DNA of 64,000 nt from Escallonia rubra. Lineage: Eukaryota > Streptophyta > Magnoliopsida > Escalloniales > Escalloniaceae. The DNA is taken from NCBI GenBank assembly GCA_033065855.1, contig JAVXUO010000948.1, positions 34,302-98,301 on the forward strand. Reading direction: 5' to 3'. The position numbers and the translations under genes were made by a program. The notes beneath the pieces are model-generated. The model was not told the origin of the DNA and did no database searches. It saw only the letters and a program-made list of their open reading frames with translations. Below are positions 50,763 to 63,094 of the stretch, piece after piece (position 1 is the stretch's first letter; every line of letters starts with the position of its first letter).

Positions 50763-50853
50763 TGGGCTCTCGCGCTAGCTAGCTCTGATCAGTTTCTCGT
50801 TTCCTGAAGCTTTGATTTTAATGGCTCCTGTCGATAAACACATCCACACAAAT

Positions 50854-50863
50854 CTTTATAAAT
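50854..50863 (-). promoter_or_regulatory. TATA box of CBBY
   Basis: On the minus strand TTTATAAAGA lies about 95 bp upstream of the CBBY ATG, predicting a leader of about 60-65 nt. Foldback element C begins about 360 bp farther upstream. Confidence 0.5.
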
Positions 50864-51218
50864 CCCCCTACCAAAATTGGGCTGTTTTCGCACTTTTAAC
50901 TCCTACCTTTCATCCTTTTACGTTCTATTTAGGTTTTTATTTAAAAACAAAAAAGGCATGCGGTGATTGTCTTCAAAATTCTAGATGTTCGAAGGTTGGC
51001 TATTGAGCATGTTTTTTTTTTTCTTTTTTTTGCTCTTGTTATGGTTAAAACTGTAATTTTATATGGTCAGTCAGTATATAATTGTAACCAGCAACTTGGG
51101 GCTATCTCTCGAGATCTCTGTCATTTCTCCTACCTTGGGGACTATTAAGTTTGGTTTAGTACTTAAATGCTCAAAGAGAATTCTAAAAATTTGCAAAGAT
51201 CAAAATTTATATATATAT

Positions 51219-52736
51219 AGCGCATGCAAAATAAGAGATCTTGCAAACGCGATCTGGCCGTCCATCCTGAAAGATTTACGGCCCAGATCGCGCATTTTTC
51301 GAATACTCTCAGTCGTATGCGACACTATGTCGCGGATGGACTTTTTTACATTTTTGCCCCTCCGCCCGTCCACTACATTGTATCGCGGACTGTCCAAATC
51401 TTTTTTTTTACGTTTTTTTTAAGTTCGTTAGCTACATAATGTAGCGGACGATTTTTTGACAAAAATACAGTCATGTTCCATCCGCTACATTATGTAGCAG
51501 AGGAGTAGGCAACACTATTTTTTTTTCTGTTGCGCATTCTGAACCATCATTATCAGCACCCATCTTTCCATCAATCTGCCGCCACTGTCTTCACACCCAC
51601 CCACACACACACCCATTAGCACACACATCACACGTTTGCCAGTCGCGCCCCCACAACTACACCTCCGTCAAGCGCAGACCCACGGCCTACAGCGGCCACC
51701 AACAAAGACGGTGGTAGTTCGAGAAGATCACGATTGTCGGACTTTATCTTAGGCACAGAGACGGTGATAGTTTGAGAAGATCGGTGCCAAGCACGTCATC
51801 GTCGGTGATGTATGGGTCGCTAATTCGATGGTGATGATCTTGTCGTGGCGTCGGGCCTGAGAGTCCCCGCCTCCGGCATAAGGACGTCCGCAGGCAGTGA
51901 AGAGGCAGTCAAATCTTCATCTTCTCCGACGAGGAAGCCGACGGATCTGGTAGAAGGATCAAATCCAGAGGTCTTCTGCGCCGACATTGACGACTTCGGG
52001 TCCTAATGCTACTCCCCTCTCCTTCTTTTTTCACACACAGGCGCACCAATCCCCTCGCCCTCACCTTCTCACGGCAGCCATGGCTGCTTACCCACGAACC
52101 CATCACTGTATCTGATTAGAGCCGGAAGCGGAGCTGCCTTCCTCCGTCGTCACCGGAAGCGGAGCTGCCTTCCTCGGTCGTCGCCGGAAGCGGAGCTGCC
52201 TTCCTCCGTCGTCGCCAGAAGCGAAGCTGCCTTCCTCGGTCGTCGCGCGCCAAGAGGCTTCCTCTTCCCTTCGGTTTCTGGCATGGACGAGAGAGAGAGT
52301 CAAAGAGTTAATTAGAGAAAGAGAAAACGATGATGAGAGAGATGAGAGAGAAAGGAAAAATGTCAGAACATTAAATGAGGAAAATGAGAGAGAAAGAGGA
52401 AAAAGTCAGAAGATTAGTCCGCTACATAATGTAGCGGAAGGAAGCTAGAGGGTATTTTTGTCAAAAAATCGTCCGCTACCATACTTAAAAAAAACGTAAA
52501 AAAAAATATTTGGACCTCCGCGATACAGTGTAGCGGACTTGAATGCTGTCCGGGAAACAATGTAGCGGAAGGGGCGGAGGGGCAAAAAGGTAAAAAAGTC
52601 CATCCGCGACATAGTGTCGCGGACGACTGACAGTATTCGAAAAAGGCACTATCTGGGCCATCCATCTTTCAGGATTGACGGTCAGATCGCGTTTGCAAGA
52701 TCTCCTATTTTGCTAACGCTCTCGACGGATCAGCTC

Positions 52737-52738
<2 letters not shown>
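51219..52738. mobile_element. TA-microsatellite foldback element C, 1.5 kb, long TIRs
   Basis: TA repeats flank both sides. The left arm (51219 to about 51500) and right arm (about 52415-52738) are inverted copies of about 280-320 bp, sharing AGATCTTGCAAACGCGATCTG, a tract of T with TACGTTTTTTTTAAG, and several GTAGCGGAC near-palindromes. The right terminus reads, in reverse complement, GGGAGCTGATCCGTCGAGAG, like the end of elements A and B; the left copy lacks these outer roughly 20 bp. The GC-rich centre (51540-52320) has no recognisable protein. It lies upstream of CBBY. Confidence 0.75.
52122..52245 (+). repeat. 31-bp tandem repeat, four copies
   Basis: The unit starting CCGGAAGCGGAGCTGCCTTC repeats at 52122, 52153, 52184 and 52215 with few changes. 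A unit of 31 is not a multiple of three, so it does not suggest coding. It lies in the centre of foldback element C. Confidence 0.9.

Positions 52739-52780
<42 letters not shown>
52739..52780. repeat. (TA)n microsatellite joining foldback elements C and B
   Basis: Forty-two bases of pure AT/TA repeat are all that separates element C from element B. Confidence 0.95.
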
Positions 52781-52782
<2 letters not shown>

Positions 52783-53002
52783 AGCTGATCTACTGGTAGC
52801 GCTAGCAACTTAACCCAAGTTGCTAGCGCGATCTGGCTGTCCACGGGCGAGAATGGACGGTCGAATCGCGCGCCACAACAACGAATTTTTTCACCGTCCG
52901 CTACATAATATAGTGGACGGTGAAAAAATTGTCCGCTACATTATGTAGCGGACGGCCTAACAACGCTAGTAACTTGCTAGTGCTAGCAGTGGATCATGAT
53001 CC
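52781..53002. mobile_element. TA-microsatellite foldback element B (Micron-like)
   Basis: A 222-bp element, almost the same length as element A and closely similar throughout: GGAGCTGATC start, TAGCGCTAGCAACTTAACCC, GCGCGATCTGGC, two GTAGCGGAC near-palindromes (about 52893-52921 and 52929-52957) and a GATCATGATCC end. TA repeats flank both sides. Confidence 0.85.
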
Positions 53003-54625
53003 ATATATATATATATATATATGTGGGAAACATTAAACAATTGACAACAATCATATTTCAACTTTCTGTAATCAGTAATACGGGTTAAAAGTACATGTCT
53101 AAATCACAAGACACGTCATACGCATATCACGTTTTGATTATGACAAAATTAGTATTATTAGATATCCTCTAATCAGACGAGATCATCTCCTTCCAAGTAG
53201 CTTTCGTGATCAAACCCTAGTGGGAGAAGATAGCCTCTCCTTCTCATTATAATTACTCACACCAGCGCTAGGGTAAGGTAAGTTTTTTTGATCCAATTTA
53301 AAAGTTTTCATACTCTTTTTGAGTTTTTGCTTCTCATGCTCTGACCTAGGCATAGGAGATTCCTATCAGATCTTCATTTGGCAAGTCACCGTTATCCATT
53401 TTGTGTTATGTAGATCTGTTCCTTAGCTCGTTATAAATACTCGCATGAATAATAATATTGCATGCAACTATGGTTTAGTAACACAACCAACATATTAATA
53501 CAATGTACTGAACAAAAATATACATGCAACTATGGTTTAGAATCTGAATTTTAGGATTTATTTTGTAAACGAATCATAAAATCAAGTCTAAATTGTTTGT
53601 AATTTTATTTCTTCATAAATTTGATAATCAAATTAGTAACCGTCTCTCTTTTCCTTTCCTTCTTGTGCAAGTGTGTTCTCTCTCTCTCACAACACCTTTT
53701 TTTCCCCCTTGTTTGTGGTACCAGAATAATGTTCAAAAAGTAAAATTATTACTTTTTATGTTACCTAAATTTCAAAAAGAAAAAGTTTTCATCTTAAAAG
53801 TTAATATTTAGCAGTGCTTATTCACACATTACTTTAAGATCAATTATGGCGCTCTTATCAAGTGGTTGAGAAATGCTAAACACAACCTCTATCTTTTACT
53901 TTTTTTTGGGTACTAAAATGTATTTTAAAGACAATTCTAACTTTTTAGCAACAACAAAAAAATCATATAAAGGGGCGGTGTTCAGTGTGTGTCACGATGG
54001 CCAAAGAAGGGGGCTTTGTGTGGGATGTGTGTGTGTGTGGGGGGGGGAACGTGTTTGTGTGTTGATCTGTGTGCGGGTGGGTGATGGGTTTGAGGGGGCG
54101 TAGGGGGATGAAAAAAAAAAGTTAAAAAATGGTTTTGGTTTGAAAATTTAGTGTATAAAAGGGGTGGTTATGACATTTCAACAGGATTTGTTACGATCCG
54201 TCCAATGTGCGCACTTTCAAGGAGTACACGTAGGTTTAGTGTAACTTTTTATAGAAGACGGGGCTATATCGCTCTCGGCATAGTACATAGATCTGAAGTG
54301 CATTTACCCCAACATCGAAAGCTTTGGATAAAGTACTGACCATAGTCTGGCGCGTAATAGTCTTTGTTGAACGCGTCATCCTGATCCCTTATCTCAAAGT
54401 CATCCGTCTTATCGCTTCCTCTGATTTTCGATCAATCTTCATAAACCAGGATGTAATGAAAAAGTAGACAAAATGAAACTTTGTGAGTATTGTTTGATTC
54501 TTCAGAGTGAGGGACAGAGAGAGAAATTTCAAGGTACTTGTGTTTGCACTCCAAAGTTTGGATGATGTGGCTGTCAACTAAGATATCTTAATGAAATGTC
54601 CATTTTAACCTTAAAATTATAACAG
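53003..54625. other. Gene-poor spacer
   Basis: AT-rich DNA with a GT-rich patch (about 54020-54070). No supported gene. Confidence 0.4.
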
Positions 54626-55510
54626 TGTAATATCCCGAACTTCGGAGCCGGTTAAAGTAACCATCTGGGTTCCGAAAAATAAACGGGCGTTAAATTTGAG
54701 TAATGTTTGGGTATTAGTGGAGAATGTAAGCTTAAAAGAATTTTTGGACAAAAATGTAATTTTTGAAAATTTTAGGGTTATTTTGTAATTTTGGAAAAAT
54801 ATGGTGAACAAGATGCATATTTTTATTAAGTATCATTATTTTGATGATAATTTGGTGTTAAGGGGTTAAATGAGGGGTTAATATGGCTTTGGGGTCAAAG
54901 TATAATTTTTCTAAACTAGAGGGGTCAAAATGTAATTTTAGGAACTTGATGGGCCAAAGTGTAAATTTTGAAAGTTTGCAAAGGTGTCACAATTTGGGAA
55001 GAATTCAGCCGAGTGTTTGCTTTCTCTTGATTAATTGAGTTGACTAAGTGTTGGGAAATAATAAACTATTGTGGGATAAGAATCATGAAGTGAAAATACA
55101 AAAGAAAATTGGTTGGGGTGTAAAGTGTAAATAAAGGGAAGTCAAGAACAACCAAAGAACATGGACAAGAAGGAATCAGCGGGAAGAATAAAAAAAAGGG
55201 AAGGAAGAAAAAGAAGGAAGGGAAGAAAAAAAGGGAGAAGAACCTAAACCCATCAAGGGATGATTTTGAACCCTAATTGCGAAATTGTGGAAACTTAGTT
55301 GAAATTCGGTTGAATATACATGGTGTATATACATGTGTGTGTATTTCAGGTTGCTAGTGGGTATGATTGTGTGTTTAATTGTGTGTAATGGTGTAAATTA
55401 AATGGGTTAGGGCATGAACAATTGGATTGTAGTTGAATTGGTGGACAATTAATAGTTCAGGATTCAAGTGGCAAAAAATTTATGACGAAAGTTCGAGTAA
55501 CCTGGGTAAA
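54626..55510 (+). mobile_element. LTR fragment related to the solo LTR at 5659
   Basis: It begins TGTAATATCCCGAAC and follows the 5659 copy for about 120 bp (ATAAACGGGCGTTAAATTTG, then AGTAATGTTTGGGTATTAG), then continues with A-rich sequence typical of LTR or leader regions. The right end is not defined; the change in character near 55510 is a guess. No gag/pol is seen downstream. Confidence 0.5.
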
Positions 55511-57535
55511 TTGCACTTCTCGTCCTTTATCATTGGCCCTAGTTTTTAAATGGTCCCTCGATTTTGATTTGTTTTACATCAGTCCCTAATTTTGTTCCGT
55601 GGATCGATTGGTCCTCCGTCGATTGACTCTTTGTTAAATGATGACATGGACGTAAGTGAGTGGGAAAAAGATTCAGGGTCCATTAATGACTTGGACACCA
55701 CTTGGATGCCTATATGGCAAAGTCGAGGGAAATTTTCCCTCCATAACTTCCCACCCTCTCTTCATGTGGGTGGCAGGTGAATAAAAATGGAGAATGTTGG
55801 GCTAGGTTTGACCCTCTTTTTTTTTCAGTTTGAAAAATTGAAAAAAAAGGAGCGTTTGGTAACCATTTTTTTTTCAATTTAAAACAACAGTTTTAAACTG
55901 AAGAGTAAAAAAAAACTCCAAAAACTGGTTTTTTTCACTTTTTTTTTTAGACCACCACCATCACCCTTCTACCGCCGGCAGCCACCTCAGGCGACCACCA
56001 CCGGCCACTGCCGGCGACCACCGCCGGCAGACACCGCCGGCCGTCGACAGCCACCTCCAGCCGCTGACCACCACCGTCGATCACCGCTACGCCCCACCAC
56101 CGCCACCCAAACCACCAAAAAAAAAGTCAAAATAAAAAGGGATACCAAACACCAAAAAAAAAAAAAAACAAAAAAAAGGGTTATCAAACACCCAATACAG
56201 TAAACTACAACTGTGGGATTCTGGTCAATTGAGGACGTCGTGGACTGTGGCCAACCCTGGAACCAAGGGGTGCTCTAGACATGGGGTATATGCTTGATTT
56301 GTTGGTTATGGCTTCTAATTGGAATCAAAGCCCTAATTAATTTTTCATCTTTCAGATTTGTCAATCATGTGGCTTCTTTGTGTGGGCTGTCTCGCTCATC
56401 CTTACTTTTATGATAAGGATTCGAAGATACGAGAAGGTAAAAAAGAGGTTGTGGGTTGTGATCATTCTGACTTGGTTGATGATCATCAAAGTATTGATGA
56501 CATGAGTTTGAAAAAAAATCGGTTGGTTTATTACGGGTAATTGTTGAAGAGGAGGTTGTGCAATGTTTTGGGGGTCTTTTGGTAGAATTATGGCAAGACA
56601 GTGTAACCTATATATGGAACGCAAATTATTGTAAGGATTGCTTTCTAACGAGTCAAGTGCATGTGATAAAATTCAAGTGTTCTACGTCTTTGTAATTTAC
56701 ATTTGACTGGAATGCCTTGAAGTGTCTATATAAATGCTACTTTTAAAATTTTCCTTTTCCTTTACCAAAAATTTGAAACACCAATGTCTCCCCAAAAAGC
56801 AAAGGATGCTTCCTTTTTATTATTTCATATATGTATATGTATATGTATTAGGCCTGATTTTAATTTTTGAGTCCATATGGTAGGCCCCATTTAGTTTGTC
56901 TAGTCCAACTGGTAAGTTCTTTAAGGTTGACCCAGGTCAAGGCCTAGATAGGATAGATAGTCTGGGTAATTGGTTTCGCTTTGATATGGATGGTTGTTCC
57001 AAAAGCTTCATTCGTTGCCAGAATGAAGCTTGCATTTAGGCAAAATCTGGTACTTTTCTCGGTCCGAAAATGGCATCAAATACTGCATGCAAGCATTCTT
57101 ACAATGTTGTTACTCCAACACCAAAAGAAAGGTGCCTGTCAAATCAAATCTACAGTAGAGATCTTAGAGAGACGAGTGACACCTCTTCAATAATTTTCAA
57201 AGCTACCCGACCTCTTTCTCTGGAACAATGAACTTCGTGAACATGCTCTTCTTCTTGCGTTAAAGTTTTGAAATAATAATAATAAAAAAAGTAGATCCAT
57301 CGATCATAATTTACGTACTCAATTGGTCACCTCTCTTTTCTGTACCACTGGAGTTGAGGATCAACAAACCCTCAAAACTACTTAATTAGATATCGACTTT
57401 TAATAACTCTCACCTTTGAGAAGCTATGTAGGTAAGAAATTCTTAAGTAATACATGAAGAAGCAGAAATGACCGGCAATAAACAATATGTTATAAAGGGT
57501 CACAAAGTTACCTTGCAACATCCAATGAAGAAGTA
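55511..57535. other. Repeat-like spacer
   Basis: It includes a CCACCG/GCCGGC-rich patch (55950-56110) flanked by poly-A/T runs and a short ORF at 56358-56540 of unknown nature. No gene is supported. Confidence 0.35.
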
Positions 57536-57538
57536 ACA

Positions 57539-57778
57539 TCAACGGTCAAAATTGAGTTTGAGAGCAACACCAACAGGCGATGTCGTTCGTACAAGTTTTG
57601 CATTTCTTTCTTGCCATATGCCATTAGCTGTGGCAGCCACTACTAGCTTCCCTAATTTGGCACTAAGCTTCCCTAATTTGGCACTAAAACTTTTTCCTCT
57701 AAAGAGAGTTGCAGCATAAGCACTAAACCGTGGCCATGACACCAAAGTTAATTGTGCCTGCATTTTCTCAAAGGTCAA
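57539..57778 (-). mobile_element. LINE ORF2 C-terminal remnant
   Basis: A minus-strand frame encodes a stretch with KLVVAATANGIWQERNAKLVR, the motif found just after the zf-RVT domain near the C-terminus of plant LINE ORF2 proteins. A 21-bp segment (around 57648-57689) is directly repeated, doubling FSAKLGKL. Upstream RT sequence is missing. Confidence 0.5.
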
Positions 57779-57968
57779 TTTCCACAGTTCAGTAACAAAA
57801 GGGACTCGTAATTTTGTTTTCTTATAATTCTAAATATGCGTCTATAACTTTTTTCTGCAGTAATAAGAGGTGGTGGATCTAAAACGATCAACCAAGAATG
57901 TCTTAGAGTTAATGTTTCAAAAAATCGACTTGGAGCAATTGGAGTTTGAACTTCGCACATAGGGTCCA

Positions 57969-58211
57969 TCAGAGCAGCTGAACCGCGACATCCGGAAGAA
58001 CAGGGCCACTCTGGAAGACTTGGCCGCCGCGGCTTGTGAGAACATCACGATCGTTATTGATCGATTGTCGGTCATTGATGCTGTGCTATTTCGTTCGCTA
58101 CACCACGGCTTTGATGGAGATGTTCGTATACATGGTGACCTCGAGCCGTCTGAGAGGAGGGACCTGGGAAGAACGACCATAAGCAAAGGTCTAACAGTCC
58201 AGGAGCTCTAG
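57969..58211 (+). other. Unrecognised open, GC-rich segment
   Basis: About 80 codons are open (SEQLNRDIRKNRATLEDLAA... through HHGFDGDVRIHGDLEPSERR) in a much more GC-rich context than the flanks. It looks like a gene fragment or captured exon, but I recognise no family, and the opposite strand is open as well. Confidence 0.25.
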
Positions 58212-58828
58212 GGCATTAGATTGTTGTTGTGTATTCCAACCCAACCCACCCCACCCCACCCTACTCTAAACGTAAATAAATCCCTTACCCCACCCCTTTA
58301 ATGGTTGATTTAGATCCCTGTAAGGGATTCTAAACCATACATAATACTTGTATGCAGAGTTTTCGTGACGGAATTCATTGTTTGTTCACTATATTTCAGT
58401 TTTCATTGATATTGCTGTGGCGATTCCATTCTTGAGGTTTCCTCCCAAAACTCAATTGAGCACATTCCAATCCTTTAAATCTGACTTTTATGAAGAACGA
58501 CATGGAAAGAGTTACAGAGTGAAATAAGGTACACACACATATACACTGTGTTGTATTGCTTTCTTAAAGTTCTATATTGTTAGCTGTGCTCTGACTTAAG
58601 CATCGGAAAGTTCTTCCGCCGGAACCCCACCCGGCGGTCAGGTCTATCCTCTGGCTATGGTTCTCGATCCAGTTTTTAGCAGGAACAAGAAAGAAACAAG
58701 TTGTGCGCTTTCAAGATTGGGAGGTTAATGAGGTAGGTTAGGCTTGATCTTTCTTTTGAGAAGTTGAATATAAGGGGAGATCAGCAGGGTGGTGTAGTGT
58801 TTGTTATCTTGTTTTGCACTAGATATAT

Positions 58829-59200
58829 ACCACCTGTCACGGCACTAATGACTTCCCTAAGACCGCGCGGGACTTAACTATCAAGCCCCCGCTTGTGCGC
58901 TAAGTCAGCCTACCCCTCGAGCTGGGCGATGTTAGAAGTAAACAAACAAGAGAACACAAGAGTTTGGGAAATGGTTGGGGAATGATTCCCACTAAAAAAC
59001 TTGGAGAAAGCTTTGTACAGGGATACTTGGATCACACTTCTCATGGATGCCTTGACTTTATATACTAGTCTACCTCCTTAATGGACGATGGAGATACATG
59101 CAATCCTACAATTCTCATTCACCCTCTAGAACTCTCTACAATATTTACAAGCCTCCATACATTTCCCTACCATTCTAGACTATTCCTAGAATGTTCTCCT
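58829..59200 (+). repeat. Dispersed repeat, copy 2 (LTR-like)
   Basis: It shares with 33367-33730 the blocks CCACCTGTCACGGCAC, AAGCCCCCGCTTG, AGAGTTTGGGA and GACGATGGAGATACAT in the same order and orientation. The copies differ by many substitutions and indels, so the insertions are old. Confidence 0.6.
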
Positions 59201-60838
59201 ACCATTCTAGAACTATCCACCAATACTCTACAATTATGTAAAGTCATTGTATTGTGCACAAAACAGCTTCAAAATGAAAATATGTATGTCCAATCAGGCA
59301 TCTGAATCCGAATGCAGAATCATCTCTTCCTGGCAGTTTTCTTGGAAATATTTGTATGTAATATTGAGTCTCAACTCTCAAGATTTCTGTTTTTATTTTG
59401 CATTACTTGAAAAGTTAAAGTCCAATATGATTGATGCCTCGCTGAAAAAGCAGTATTTAGAATCTTCACTACACATCAAATGACAAACACAAGGTCGCAC
59501 ACAAGAATAAGATTCAATAGACGAATAAAATCAAGACAATGAGGCTGGGGTCAGTTCATCTATTCTGTTTTGGATATTTTGTGTGTAAGCTAGAACTATT
59601 GGTGCTACCTTTCCTGACATGGGAAATGCTGTTGTTATGTCATAGGGTGAAGCAATGAGAAAAGGGCCATGAGCAAATCAGAGCAAGTTTGGCGCTTCTG
59701 ATTCACAAAGAATGCGAATGGTACACTTATCCTTGGTGGATATGGTTTTGGACATCGAAATTTTCTGGTCACAAACGAGGGTACATGAAACATCCTTATA
59801 TGGGTGAATAGTTTTTTTGCTTGCTTGTTCTCATATATTTAGTCTTCTCAATTTGCTTCTAACGGCAACTTTTGGCCTTCTTTTCCATCGGTTTCCAATT
59901 GATTGGTCATTTATTTATTACTTTCTGGAGTCTGGAGAACTCTCAAAGAACTTCTATAAGCGCACAAATTTATATAGGCCAATGACAGCCAATCTGAACA
60001 CACTGAAAAGGTCGATTTTCTTTCAGTTCTGCAATCTGGATTTTTTCCTTTCATGAATAATTCATCCTTTTCATCTTGGAGCTTTCTTTTAGTTCTTTTG
60101 CTTATTAGATTGGGCTTGCATGTGGCGGTGCCCGTTTGGATCTCTTGTCCATCTTGGAGCCTGCTGAGAGAAGGGCTGTTCAAGCTCTGTTCATAAACTT
60201 ATCAAGCTTTAGAATGATCAAGCTTGGCTTGTTCAGCTTTGAGCCAATTTCAAATGAGCCCGAGCTCGGCTAGCTTACTATTTTATGTATTTGCTTATAT
60301 AGCCAACTCTATTAGTTTCAGAAAGTGTTTGATCGACTTGTGTTAGTTTTACACGCGAACTGATAACTAACGAGTTGTAGCTTGGTTGATTATATACATG
60401 GCCCTGCTTTCTCCAAACAAGACCTTCGTTTCATGACTTGAAGTCGGATCCATTGCTTAGGGAAGTTGAGTTAGCGCTCTTGTCCTCAAGGGTTGGGCAG
60501 TGTAGGTTCATAGTTGGTTGTTTAGTAAGGGCATGGCGGCGTGACTTTAGATTGCTGATATAGCCTAGGTTAGTGTTGGTCGAGCAAGGTTTTCTTTGCC
60601 ATCTTTCTCCTGTTCCAAACATGAGGCTGCAAGGTACAAATATTTAAAGAAAGACTCACACGTGGATTTGTAAGAAGTCATGTAGGAGTAAAGGCAAGCA
60701 TACTGTAAAAGAAAAGGCCATGGCAGGCGTCATTCTGTCGAAATTGAAGAAGATCTTGCAATGGACTATGCTCCTGCACCTTTCAATGTGTAAATATTAA
60801 CTAACTTGACAGGCCTTTTTGTGTTGCCTTGGCATTAC
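59201..60838. other. Gene-poor spacer
   Basis: No supported gene; the short ORFs here have no domains. Confidence 0.35.
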
Positions 60839-60945
60839 AGGAGCTCGGTAAGGATGGCTTTGATCTTGCTAAAGCGGGGTACAAGAGGCTTAAACCAGTA
60901 CTTGATGAGGCAACTCTCTTGCTTAATTTTACGGAAGTTATGCAT
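60839..60945 (+). other. Possible orphan exon
   Basis: Behind a good acceptor (TTGGCATTACAG) lies a helical-looking frame, ELGKDGFDLAKAGYKRLKP then VLDEAT, that reads like real protein. No partner exon or family is recognised. What follows is a simple CCACCA/CATCAC-rich tract (about 61000-61080). Confidence 0.3.
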
Positions 60946-63094
60946 AATCCGTTCCTTTCCTCCTGTTCTCCCCAGTATCGATTTGCTTACATTAAACCAA
61001 ACCACCACCACCGCTACCACCATCACCATCACCCCCACACACAAATCCATCCACCCACCTCTCCCCCTCATTCTCCTTCCTTGTGGACACAGTTGGCAGA
61101 GCAAAATGTTGTGGAAGAAAGAGGACCCGAAGCTAGTAGCTCGCGGAGAAGGCAACAACAACAAGAAAGAGTTTGGCATCAAAGTAGTTTTTGATTCTCT
61201 CTGCAATTGGTGGTTATTAACTAATTAGCTTTGTGGTAATGTATCTTATAGGTGTGTCATGCACCCCTAATCTGGTGTTTTACAGGGCCTTGGATCGATT
61301 TTTTCTTTCTGAGCATTTACTTATCCAGTTTAACCAAATCCACAAGAGCTGTGTTGAAACCTTTAAAACCCACGACCTATCTGATGATTGTTTTGTGGAA
61401 TCAAATCAGGCTTATTCGTTGCGTTTTTTGAAGTTTGCTTTCCAAGGCGAGTACCTCCTAGTTATCATCTTTGGATTAGTTTCATTTTCAGGAATGCATC
61501 TCACTGACCCACTTGGAAAGAAATGCATGATTTCGGCAGTTCTATGCCTTTGAAGTTTGGTACATTAATCATCCCAAGATAATTAAAGAGAACACATGCA
61601 AATGAGTATGAACAAAGAATGAAGAAGCTCCATTGTCATGTATCCGATGCTTTGCCACCCATTGCATGTGGGGGCGTGGCTCTGCCTCTGCGACACGCCT
61701 CTCTCCAAGAAAGGAACTAACAAGTAGAACTAAAAGTCATTCAAGAACAAAGATCATGACCCAATACAGAAAGCTAGAGATAACTGCGAAGAACTATCAA
61801 TATTACGAACAAAGAAGCTCCAGTATCATGTATTTGGATTTACCTTGTCGAAGTTGTTTTAAGGAAACACAGCAATTGACTATGTATCTAGAAAAGATAA
61901 GGCCAGAACGAGATTATGGATACAGATTAATGTGATTTTCTGAGTTTGGGTATGGAAATATCAAGAGATTGTGGATATTTTAAAGGTATCTAACAATATT
62001 AGGAATATTTGGAGAAAATCTTGAGCGTAATGGTAATGTATATGATCTTGTGTAACGGACCGATGAGATCTAACAAGATAGAGAGATTCTCTTACATTAA
62101 GGGTGAGAGAATTAGGGTAAATTACATGCAGTACGCCTTTGATTATTTCTTAATACACTCGTTATTCCCTTAAAAAGTTATACTGACACCCCCAGTAGTT
62201 AGATTTTAGTGGATAGTCAAATTTTTTATAACAATGAGTTCATTGCCTTTATATGTGTAACAATTTTTTTAAGATTTCCAACCTAATACCATAAACTACA
62301 ACACCCACCATAAACACGATCATAGACCCATTAACCTAAGCAGATATGTCACCATAAACAGCCCCATCATTTTCTATCGATTACTCCAACACATATTGAT
62401 CACTAGCAATAGAAATCGAAAACCAGAGACCCACCACTACTAAGACAAACCCACCACAACAGATCCCTACCATCGACCAATCTCCTCACCCACCCCACCC
62501 CCCCAACCCCACAAAACGATCTAGCCACCACAAGTTTACAACCACCAATGGACCCGCTGCTACAAACCTTTCACCCCCAATTGATCCATCACCACTAATT
62601 AAAGCCACCATAAACTAATCTCTCCCACCAACAGAAACCCACCCCCAGTCAGATCCACTAACCAAATTCACAATGACCACACCAGATTAGCCACAAACTC
62701 GCTCTGATGTGTGTGTGCGCGCGCATGTGTTTGTGTTCGTCTGAAATTCTGAAAAGCCGTGACGGGGCATAACAAATGGGATGACGTTGGAAGCTTTGAT
62801 GGTGGACGATGGTGGTGTTGATTATTGGGTTAGCTCGAATTGCTAAGGTTATGGTACTAGAGGTATTTCTTAGGTTTTCAAAATATCTTAACGCTAAAAT
62901 AGATGGGAAGATAACAAAACGATAGAGGATCACCCTTGGGTGTGTACCCACCACTGACCACAGCCAAGCACGAAAGCTCACCACAACCCCATGACCACAG
63001 TCGAGCACAAAACCCCATCATCCACCACCACAACAACCAAATCCCCATCACTGCCACCGGTCAGCCCTCACACCCACAGACCACAACCATGCTC
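60946..63094. other. Spacer with simple C/A-rich tracts
   Basis: It includes low-complexity parts at about 61000-61080 and 62300-62660 and a partly repeated GAACAAAGAA...GAAGCTCCA block (61611 and 61806). No supported gene. Confidence 0.35.

Noticed and set aside
50311-50778. 155-codon plus-strand ORF
   Set aside because: It overlaps CBBY exon 1 on the other strand; the CBBY frame has the transit peptide and HAD motif I.
52122-52245. CRISPR-like array
   Set aside because: The 31-bp units are directly adjacent without spacers, in a plant genome, inside a transposable element.
61000-61194. His-rich ORF (HHHRYHHHHHPH)
   Set aside because: It is a product of the CCACCA/CATCAC simple repeat following a possible exon.
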